Shown here: positions 1 to 6,901 of the stretch, in pieces | Position numbering within the stretch: the first letter of the stretch is position 1 | Layout: each line of letters begins with the position of its first letter | Source: Opitutales bacterium | GTDB taxonomy: Bacteria; Verrucomicrobiota; Verrucomicrobiia; Opitutales; Oceanipulchritudinaceae | DNA length: 33,434 bases | Direction of reading: 5' to 3' | Assembly: GCA_007133065.1 (NCBI GenBank) | Contig: SLNJ01000162.1 | Location: 1 to 33,434, forward strand | Made by a program: the position numbers and the translations under genes | Notes under the pieces: model-generated | Seen by the model: only the letters and a program-made list of their open reading frames with translations | Told to the model about the DNA's origin: nothing | Database searches by the model: none

Positions 1-1295
1 ACGGCTCGACTCTTCGCCAAGGCTCTGAACTGTGAGGATGGCCCCAGGGTCGACCCGCCGGACGATTCCGCGATAGGCCGTGATATCATGGCGGGCAACT
101 GCATGGATGTGATCGAGATCGACGGTGCGTCCAACAACTCCGTCGAGCAGGTCCGTGACCTGCGCGAGGAGTGCCAGTACGCCCCGGCGCAGTGCCGCTT
201 CAAGATCTATATCATCGACGAGGTGCACATGCTTTCCACGGCCGCGTTCAACGCGCTGCTCAAGACGCTCGAGGAGCCTCCGGCCCACGTGAAGTTCATC
301 TTCGCAACCACCGAGTCCCACAAGGTGCTTCCCACGATCACCTCGCGATGCCAGCGCTTCGAGTTTCGGCCGATTTCCCCCGGGGTGATCGTCGATCGGT
401 TGCGGAAGATTTCGGAAGCGGAAGGGATTTCAGTCGATGACGGCGCCCTCCAGTCGATCGCCCGGCTCGCCAACGGCGGGATGCGTGATGCGCAGAGTAT
501 CCTGGATCAGATGATCTCGTTCTGCGGTGAGCGGGTTGAGGAGCGCGAAGTGCTGGATGTGTACGGCCTGGCCGCGCCGGAGATGATCCAGAAGCTCGCC
601 GAAGCGATCGCCACCGCGGATTACGCAAAATTGCTCGAGCAGGTCGACGCGCTGGCGCGGGAGGGACGCGATCTCTACCGTGTCCTGGTGGATCTGCAGG
701 CCCGCCTTCGGGAAGCGTTGATGGAAGCGGTGCACGGGCCCGGGGAGAGCGCGATGCTCGGGACCCCGCTCTCGACGGAATCTCTGTTGCGCGCCCTGGA
801 TGTACTCCACGCGAGCGAGCCGCAGGTGCAGCGTGGACTCTCCGAGAAGATCAACTTCGAGGTCGCATTGCTGAAGACAGTCGAGGCGAGCCGGTATCGC
901 GCGATCGATACGGTCGTCCGGACGCTTATTGAGGGGGCCCAGGGCTTGCCGGCCGATGCGGCGTCTCCCGTGGCTGTCGATCAAAAAAAAAACTCTTAGC
1001 GCGGACGCGACTCCGCAGTGAATCGTGCGCAACGGAGCCGGTGTCCCGCGAGCCGGTCCGGGAGTCGGCCCCCGGCGCGCCGACCGCAGCATCCGATGCG
1101 GATGAGGACGCGTTCCCTTCCGAATCCGGGCCGCTTTCGCCCCCCTTGCCTGACGCCGTGAGCGAAGGCACTCCGTTGACCCCCTCCCGGAGAGCGCCTG
1201 GGGTGGACGAGCTGCGCATGAAAGTGCCGGCCGAGGTACTGGAAGCACTGCGCGACACGCTCAACGGAAAGGATTTCAGCGTCCGCAATACATGA
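1..1295 (+). CDS. dnaX: DNA polymerase III subunit gamma/tau, 5' end missing; probable -1 slippage product
   Basis: Clamp-loader ATPase of the DNA polymerase III holoenzyme. The window starts inside the gene, at about residue 55 by comparison with the family; the open frame runs from base 1. Visible are the region after the Walker A motif, the EIDGASNN segment, the Walker B-like [10 protein letters not shown], the LLKTLEEPP segment, the sensor/finger motif ITSRCQRF and the domain III helices. The zero frame ends at TAG 997-999 after 332 visible residues, which would be a gamma-like form. A run of ten A at 983-992 precedes that stop, and the -1 frame is open from there to TGA 1293-1295. That frame adds about 100 residues: a Pro/Glu/Ala-rich linker and a charged tail. 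The coordinates given are for this longer tau-like form (about 431 visible residues). Three of the four usual zinc-binding cysteines are absent. A homopolymer sequencing error is the alternative to slippage. The identity of the gene is certain; the two-product model is inference. Confidence 0.93.
983..1016 (+). promoter_or_regulatory. Candidate dnaX frameshift/transcript slippage element
   Basis: Ten consecutive A residues lie at 983-992, followed by C, so the zero-frame codons at 988-993 form the heptamer A AAA AAC. The zero-frame stop TAG follows at 997-999. A perfect 5-bp stem with a 6-base loop (GCGGA 1001-1005, TCCGC 1012-1016) begins seven bases after the heptamer, a spacing typical of -1 frameshift stimulators. 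Known precedents are dnaX of Escherichia coli (ribosomal -1 shift on A AAA AAG) and of Thermus thermophilus (polymerase slippage on a run of A). Which mechanism applies here cannot be told from sequence. Confidence 0.6.
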
Positions 1296-1311
1296 GCCCC
1301 TTCGGCGCTCA
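1293..1311. terminator. Weak candidate bidirectional terminator between dnaX and the isomerase gene
   Basis: The sequence TGAGC (1293-1297), nine bases containing CTTCGG, then GCTCA (1307-1311) can form a 5-bp stem. It spans the 13-base gap between two convergent genes and includes both of their stop codons. There is no T-run on either side, so intrinsic termination is doubtful. Confidence 0.25.
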
Positions 1312-2571
1312 CCCAGCGGGTTCTCCGGAGACTATGTTAATCCAGCCGGGGTTGTGCTCGCTGAAACGATATACGTAGGGATAGTATCCCGGGTGAACCC
1401 AGAGCCAGGACCCGCCTCTGTAGTGAAAAAACCAGTACGAATTATCGCTGGATTCGATGACATAGGCCCAGCCGATTCCTAGAACGTAAACGTGCGGCCA
1501 GTGATCGGCCCAATAGAACCCGAGCCATTGCGACCACCAATAAGGGGCGGCGGGGAGACTGCCTGGGAAGCGATTCTGCTCGGCGGCGGTGTGTTCGATC
1601 GGGATGCTGGCTTCCAGAACGTTGCCCCTCCCGTCCCTGGCGTACACGACGATCGCATCGACGCCCTCCTCGATCTCCTGGAAGTCCAGGCGCAGTGTGT
1701 CCTGGTTGATCGTCATTCGGGCGGCCCCGTCGGGGCCAAAGGATGTCCACGGGTCATCGCTGTCGCTGAACTGGTAGAGGAGGGTGGGGGCGACGGAATG
1801 GATCCAGAGAAAATTCTCAGGTGCGAAGGCATCATCTTCGCCGAACCACGGGAAGTGCGAAAATATCTCCACCTCTTTCTCCTCGCCGTCGATCTCCTGA
1901 AGCTGGGTTACCGGACGGCCGGGGACCGCGTCGAGAGCGTTCAGGGTGATCAGGCTTTCGCGGTGTCCGGAGACCACGCGTCCGAAAACCGCGTAGCCCG
2001 GATCGTTCTCCGAGACTCCCCCCGGACCGAAGCGCTCGGTGTTGTTCTGCGTGTTGAAGAACCAGCTCGAGGTGGCCCTGTAATCCGGCGGTCCGGTTCG
2101 GGCCATGGAGATGGTCCCGCGTTGATTCGGATATTGGTATTCGATCGGGATTGCGCCGGCGAGTTGCGGAACGAGATCGAGAACGTATGCGGAACCCGGT
2201 TGCGCCTGTCGGTAGCCGCCGCCCTGAAGAACGCCGGGGACACTCAGGTGGATGATACTGTCGTCATAGGCGCCGGCATCAACGTATATCCGAAAGTTCT
2301 CGACGGTGGTTTCTACGGCCGCGTCGTCGTAGAGCTGAACCAGGATCGGGCCCTCCACTGTGTCGAAGTGGAGGTAGTTGCTCGACTCGAAGTGGAAGTA
2401 TTGGTCGAGCGACACGTCGACCACGCTGCTGCCTCCCGCCTTCGGGCGAATGGGTTCGGAGGGCGGGGTGAACGAGATCTCGCCTTTGACCTGCGATATC
2501 AGAGCTACTGTCAGCAGAAACGGGATCAGTGCTGTTCGGGGTAGACGAAGAAAACGGCTGGAGGGGATCAT
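1309..2571 (-). CDS. Secreted cyclophilin-type peptidylprolyl isomerase with Trp/Tyr-rich C-terminal tail
   Basis: Predicted exported proline cis-trans isomerase, 420 residues. Residues 1-30 look like a signal peptide (basic start, hydrophobic core, ending near VKGE). Residues of about 65-235 match a cyclophilin fold: a strand like VEGPILVQLYDDAAVETTVENF, then DDSIIHLSVPGVLQGGGY, RGTISMAR, SSWFFNTQNN and YAVFGRVVSG. Some active-site positions differ from standard cyclophilins (the usual FHRV is IHLS), so catalysis may be weak. The last 80 residues hold ten Trp and ten Tyr, with short GW, YW and HPGYYPYVY segments; similar aromatic tails occur on exported proteins of Opitutae-like bacteria, as far as I recall. 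The gene starts ten bases after the stop of the M32 peptidase gene, so the two are probably co-transcribed. No clear Shine-Dalgarno sequence precedes the ATG. Confidence 0.85.
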   Translation of the reverse strand: MIPSSRFLRLPRTALIPFLLTVALISQVKGEISFTPPSEPIRPKAGGSSVVDVSLDQYFHFESSNYLHFDTVEGPILVQLYDDAAVETTVENFRIYVDAGAYDDSIIHLSVPGVLQGGGYRQAQPGSAYVLDLVPQLAGAIPIEYQYPNQRGTISMARTGPPDYRATSSWFFNTQNNTERFGPGGVSENDPGYAVFGRVVSGHRESLITLNALDAVPGRPVTQLQEIDGEEKEVEIFSHFPWFGEDDAFAPENFLWIHSVAPTLLYQFSDSDDPWTSFGPDGAARMTINQDTLRLDFQEIEEGVDAIVVYARDGRGNVLEASIPIEHTAAEQNRFPGSLPAAPYWWSQWLGFYWADHWPHVYVLGIGWAYVIESSDNSYWFFHYRGGSWLWVHPGYYPYVYRFSEHNPGWINIVSGEPAG

Positions 2572-2580
2572 GACCAGGGT

Positions 2581-4080
2581 TCAGGTGTACAGGGGTAGAT
2601 AGCGTTCCTTGAGGTAGCGGATCAGCGATTCCGGTCCGAGTTCGGCTCCGGTGACGCGTTGGGTCAGCTCAGGCGTAGTGTAACGCTTGCCATGGCGGTG
2701 TACGTTCGCGCGCAGCCACTCGAGGAGAGGCTGATGCACGCCCTGTTCAAAGTCGCGGTCCATGTCCGGGAGGGCATCCCGCGCTGCGTACCAGATCTGC
2801 GCGGCCAGCATGTTTCCGAGGCAGTAACTCGGGAAATAGCCGAAGGCGCCGATTGACCAGTGAACATCCTGCAAGACCCCCTCACGGAAATCCCGTGGGG
2901 TGTGCCCGAGGAGCTCCTGAGAACACGCACACCATGCCGCGGGGAGATCCCGCGTCTCCAGCGTGCCGTCGAAGAGGCGCTTCTCCAGTTCGAAGCGGAG
3001 TAGAATATGGAGGTTGTAGGTTACTTCGTCGGCGTCCACGCGAATCGGGGTCGGGGCGACGGCGTTGAGAGCGAGGTAAAACTGATCGGACGAAACGCCT
3101 TGGAGTTGGCGGGGAAATGCTGCTCGGTATTCAGGTTCCCAATACTTCCAGAAGGAGCGGCTGCGTCCGACCTGGTTCTCCCAGAGGCGGCTCTGGGATT
3201 CGTGCACCGCCATGCCGACATGCTCTCCAAGTCCGGTTCCAAAGTATTCGGCCGGAAGCCCCTGTTGGTAGAGGGCGTGACCGGCCTCGTGCATTGAGCT
3301 GGTCAGCGAATCGATCGGGTTGTCGACGTCGTAGCGTGTGGTGATGCGGGTATCGAACATGTTGCCTGAGCAGAATGGATGGACCGTGCGGTCGATCCGT
3401 CCGCGTTCGAAGTCGAACCCAAAGGCCGCCACCACGCGCCGCAGAAACGCCTCCTGGTCAGCCTCTGGAAAGCCGCGAAAAATCGTGGTATCCGGCCGGA
3501 CCGTCGATTCGGTGATTCGGTGCACCAGCGGAATCAGCTCCTCTCGGAGTACGGTGAAGAGCCTCTCGATGCTCCCGGCGGTCATGCCGGGATCGTGAGA
3601 ATCGATATGGAAGTCGTAAGCCTCCATCCCGGACTTGCCGTGGTAGGATGCCTCCTCGCGCGCGAGGTCGAGGTTGCGCGCGAGGTCCGGTTCGAAGGCG
3701 GAGAAATCGTTGTTTTCCCGTGCGCGCTTCCAGGTGTGGTAGGCGGACGCCTGCGCTTCCGCCCGCCGGCGCACGAATTCAGAAGGCAACCGGGCGCTGC
3801 GGTCGTAATCCCGGCGCGCCTCTCGAACGATCACCCGCTCATCCTCGGTCAAGGCTTCACTCCCGGACTCGAGTGCATCGAGCCACTCGGCCACCTGTGG
3901 GCGTGTGGCTTCGCGGTGATGCAGATCTGCAAGTGTGGCTCGCTGTGCGGCCCGGTGTTTGGCTGCGGCGGTGGGAAGGTTGACCTGTTCATCCCACGCC
4001 AGGAGGCTCAGCACCGACCCGAGCTGTGCCAAACGGACCTGATCCTGTACAAATTGTTCGAATTTCCCGTTCAACGTCAT
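2581..4080 (-). CDS. Carboxypeptidase Taq, peptidase family M32
   Basis: Cytoplasmic zinc metallocarboxypeptidase of 499 residues, close to the usual family length of about 500. It removes C-terminal amino acids from peptides. The zinc-binding HEAGH motif lies at residues 264-268, and the third ligand is in the family motif HESQSR (glutamate about residue 294). Other family segments seen are SGNMFDTRITTRY, VTYNLHILLRFELE and DVHWSIGAFGYFPSY near the C-terminus. I chose ATG at 4080 (MTLNGKFEQF), preceded by GGTGG, over an in-frame TTG ten codons upstream. The gene follows batE by about 77 bases, with only a weak hairpin between, and runs into the isomerase gene. A role in peptide turnover is inferred from the family. 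Confidence 0.95.
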   Translation of the reverse strand: MTLNGKFEQFVQDQVRLAQLGSVLSLLAWDEQVNLPTAAAKHRAAQRATLADLHHREATRPQVAEWLDALESGSEALTEDERVIVREARRDYDRSARLPSEFVRRRAEAQASAYHTWKRARENNDFSAFEPDLARNLDLAREEASYHGKSGMEAYDFHIDSHDPGMTAGSIERLFTVLREELIPLVHRITESTVRPDTTIFRGFPEADQEAFLRRVVAAFGFDFERGRIDRTVHPFCSGNMFDTRITTRYDVDNPIDSLTSSMHEAGHALYQQGLPAEYFGTGLGEHVGMAVHESQSRLWENQVGRSRSFWKYWEPEYRAAFPRQLQGVSSDQFYLALNAVAPTPIRVDADEVTYNLHILLRFELEKRLFDGTLETRDLPAAWCACSQELLGHTPRDFREGVLQDVHWSIGAFGYFPSYCLGNMLAAQIWYAARDALPDMDRDFEQGVHQPLLEWLRANVHRHGKRYTTPELTQRVTGAELGPESLIRYLKERYLPLYT

Positions 4081-4115
4081 AGGTTTTATTCCACCGACAG
4101 CTTCCCCCAATAATA

Positions 4116-4130
4116 CGGGAAAGTATCCCG
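4116..4130 (-). terminator. Weak hairpin after batE
   Basis: CGGGA (4116-4120), a five-base loop and TCCCG (4126-4130) form a short stem 27 bases past the batE stop on the minus strand. It is followed on that strand by TATTATT rather than a clean T-run. It may partly end the bat transcript; read-through into the M32 gene is equally plausible. Confidence 0.25.
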
Positions 4131-4156
4131 GCCGGACGCCTCAACTTCAATTCTTT

Positions 4157-4987
4157 TTATGTTTGATGCGGAGCGGTATCCGGGGGAGCGGGCTCTGAAT
4201 CGTCGTCCATCGGGATCTCGGGAATCGGGCCGGTTGGCTCGTCGAACGCGCGAACGAGCCGCAGCGCGTCGCGCGGGACCCACCCGGACTGTTCGACCGC
4301 CCGGATGAAGACGAAGTCGTCGTGATGGCGGGTTATTCGCAGCACGTCGCCGGCGTGGACATAGTCGGCCGGAGGGCTGTCGGAGGTGGGTGAAACCAGG
4401 AGCGGGGTGTCATTCTGTAGAATGACCGCTTCACGCTGGAGCTGGTGGCTGCCGTAAAGCGCTGTCGCGCAGACCGCCGCTCCGAGCAGGGCGCCGGCTC
4501 CGCAGGCTCTGAACCATCCCGAATCCCTTCGATAGAGCCGGGGCACGACCCAGCACAGGATGCCGATCCAGAACAGGGCGCCGCCTGTCCAGCTCCAGGT
4601 GGCGTCGCGCAAACGGGCTCCGAGGTGTTCGGCCGGCGAGCGCGAGGGGTGGGTCAGTGCCAGCAGGCTCCGTATCCGGGCAAGGTTGGCACGTGCCTCG
4701 CTGTGGCCCGGATCGAGCGCGAGGGCGCGCTCGTAGTGGAGCACCGCGGGACCGGAGCGGCCGGTATAGTAATAGGCTGTGGCGAGATTGAAGTGCAGGG
4801 CGGCTGAGGTCTCCCGGCGGGCTGCCCGCTCGTAATATGCGATCGCCGTCTCGTAATCGCCCTCGAGGAATGCGGTGTTTCCACTTCGAAAGAGCGTTTC
4901 CGGCGTAGGTTCGGAGGTCTGCGCGGGCCCGGCGCAGAGGACCGTGAACGCGAGCAGGACCAGGGATCGGGAAAGGGGTCGAGTCAT
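4157..4987 (-). CDS. batE: BatE-like TPR and SH3 domain membrane protein
   Basis: Last gene of the bat cluster, 276 residues. The layout is a signal peptide or anchor at about residues 6-24, TPR-type helices at about 31-108 (FRSGNTAFLEGDYETAIAYY, then LHFNLATAYYYTGR), two membrane segments at about 136-150 and 162-180, and an SH3-like domain at about 187-245 ending in SGWVPRDALRLV. The tail is acidic and proline-rich. The ATG at 4987 overlaps the batD stop as ATGA, so translation is probably coupled; a longer in-frame start exists but would lie within batD. The protein is thought to act in the envelope with the other Bat proteins. Its exact biochemical role is not known. Confidence 0.85.
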   Translation of the reverse strand: MTRPLSRSLVLLAFTVLCAGPAQTSEPTPETLFRSGNTAFLEGDYETAIAYYERAARRETSAALHFNLATAYYYTGRSGPAVLHYERALALDPGHSEARANLARIRSLLALTHPSRSPAEHLGARLRDATWSWTGGALFWIGILCWVVPRLYRRDSGWFRACGAGALLGAAVCATALYGSHQLQREAVILQNDTPLLVSPTSDSPPADYVHAGDVLRITRHHDDFVFIRAVEQSGWVPRDALRLVRAFDEPTGPIPEIPMDDDSEPAPPDTAPHQT

Positions 4988-6900
4988 TGGGTCTTCGGGA
5001 ATCGGTTGCGGTGACGGGGTTGTGTTTTCTCGAGTTCGCGAACGAGCGCGACCAGACGATGTTCCCATCGGGGGAGATCGTTCACCGCGACCGGTGTGTT
5101 CGCGTCGCCAAACCGAAGCGCGTCCGCGAACTCGAAAATGGTGCGCACCTCGTGGCGTAGCGATTCAGCGGCTTCGCGATCCAGAAGGTGTTCGGAGACC
5201 TCCGTCCACGTGAGGGATTCCGGCCGTTGTTCCATCGGTATATGGCGTAAGAGGCTGTGCTGTATGGCCGCGCGCGCATGGGTGAAGAATGCGGGCACAT
5301 CCGACCGGCCGATAGCGAGGCGTGCCTTGCGCAGGTTGGTGCGTACGGCGCGGCTTCCGCTGACGCGGCGCGCAAACCGGGCATCCTCATTCAGGCGGTT
5401 TTGACGCCGCCGCCAGATGGTGAGCACAATCAGCAGGAGTATGGGCACCCCGTGCGCGAGGTAGAACCATGCGGTGCGGTACCCGGTGGAGCGGTCCGGC
5501 GAATACCAGCGCTTCGCCAGCAATTGCGGTCCATACAGGGTCGAGTCGTCCTCCACCATCCCGTCCGCCGTGGCGGCGTGCGTGGCAATGGTTTCGGAAG
5601 CCTGCACCGTGACCTCGATCGGTTCCAGTTCGGCCGCGTCGTAGCGGCCGGTCTCGGGATTGAGATAGCTGAAGGCGATGCTGGGGGCGTGTGTTATGCC
5701 CGGGTGCCGGGGCACGATGATGTATTCAATCTCCAGAGTTCCATGGTGTCCGATCTCATCCTCGGGGGCAAACTCCGTGCGGGGCGGGTAGACTTGCCAG
5801 TGGTCGTCGCTCTCCAGTTCCGGGGGAGGAATACGAGAGAAATTGCCCGATCCGGTGATGGTCAGCGTCAGGCTGAGCGGTTCCCCCACCCGGGAGGTCT
5901 GTGTGGAGAGGCGGTGGCTCGCGGTGAAGGTTCCGATGGCGCCTTGAAAGCTTTCCGGGCGCCCCGATTCGGGAGGTTCGCGCACGTGGATGGAGAGCGC
6001 TTCGGAGCGTACGGTCCGTTCTTCAACCGATTGACGGCGGAAGAGGGATCGGCCGAAGGCGCGGTCAAACGGGTCGCGTGCGCGGCCGGAGATCCCATCC
6101 TCACGGCTGAGTGCGGCAATATCGATGGAGAATGAAATGCGGCTTTCGCCGGCTTTGATTGGTGCCAACAGAAAGGGCCATCGAACGGCGTTGTATGTCC
6201 GGTTGCGGTATCGTACGCGTTCGACACTCGGTTCCTGCCGGAAGTCCGGATCGAGGAACGCGTCCCCGGACTTGCGCGGCCAACTGCGCGGTTGGGCCCG
6301 CACGTCATCGCGCAGGAGGAGTACCAGTTCTACGGGCCGCGACTCTCCGACATAGATCGTATCGATTTCCGGTTCGAGGAGGAGCAGGAATGCGTCCCGC
6401 AACTCCTCGCCCGGTTCCACCACTTGGAGCTCCGCCGCCGGCACCCGCACGGTCTCACCGGCGATGGAGGCCTCCCATGCCGGGACGGTGAAGGTTCCCG
6501 TCGAGACCGGGCGGGTGCGAAAGCTGTAGCGCACGCGGTGGGTTGAGTGAGTCCGGCCCTGGATTATGCGGGTTTCGCTTTCCACCGAACGTACGGGTGA
6601 GGTCGAGATTTCCAGCCCGTGAATTCGCGGAGGGTTTCCACGAATCGGATCGTCGTTTCCCTCGATGGTGATGATGTAGTTGGTGCGTTGGCCGAGCGGG
6701 ACCAATGCCGGGTCGAATTCGGCATCGATGCGGACTTCCGAGGACGCCGGCACGGCGGCGTGGCTCAGGGCGAGCGCGAGCAGGAATCCCGCAGCAGCAG
6801 TCCAGGGTGGGCGGTTCCGCCGCGATCGCGTCGCGACGCCGGCCGGGGCACCGTTTTTGCGGCTTCCGTGTGGATCGAAGCGGTGTTCTCTCGGGTTCAT
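4984..6900 (-). CDS. batD: BatD family exported membrane protein
   Basis: 638 residues from the ATG at 6900, one base after the batB-C stop. A long basic N-terminus leads into a hydrophobic segment (AAAGFLLALALSHAAVPASS), likely a signal anchor. The extracytoplasmic part has repeated beta-rich modules typical of BatD (VRIDAEFDPALVPLGQRTNYIITIEG near the start, later FTASHRLSTQTSRVGEPLSLTLTITG). One membrane span lies at about 477-498 (GVPILLLIVLTIW), followed by a cytoplasmic helical tail of about 140 residues. Its stop overlaps the start of batE. The family is assigned from this architecture and from its place between the VWA proteins and BatE; the molecular function is not established. Confidence 0.88.
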   Translation of the reverse strand: MNPREHRFDPHGSRKNGAPAGVATRSRRNRPPWTAAAGFLLALALSHAAVPASSEVRIDAEFDPALVPLGQRTNYIITIEGNDDPIRGNPPRIHGLEISTSPVRSVESETRIIQGRTHSTHRVRYSFRTRPVSTGTFTVPAWEASIAGETVRVPAAELQVVEPGEELRDAFLLLLEPEIDTIYVGESRPVELVLLLRDDVRAQPRSWPRKSGDAFLDPDFRQEPSVERVRYRNRTYNAVRWPFLLAPIKAGESRISFSIDIAALSREDGISGRARDPFDRAFGRSLFRRQSVEERTVRSEALSIHVREPPESGRPESFQGAIGTFTASHRLSTQTSRVGEPLSLTLTITGSGNFSRIPPPELESDDHWQVYPPRTEFAPEDEIGHHGTLEIEYIIVPRHPGITHAPSIAFSYLNPETGRYDAAELEPIEVTVQASETIATHAATADGMVEDDSTLYGPQLLAKRWYSPDRSTGYRTAWFYLAHGVPILLLIVLTIWRRRQNRLNEDARFARRVSGSRAVRTNLRKARLAIGRSDVPAFFTHARAAIQHSLLRHIPMEQRPESLTWTEVSEHLLDREAAESLRHEVRTIFEFADALRFGDANTPVAVNDLPRWEHRLVALVRELEKTQPRHRNRFPKTQ

Positions 6901-6901
6901 T

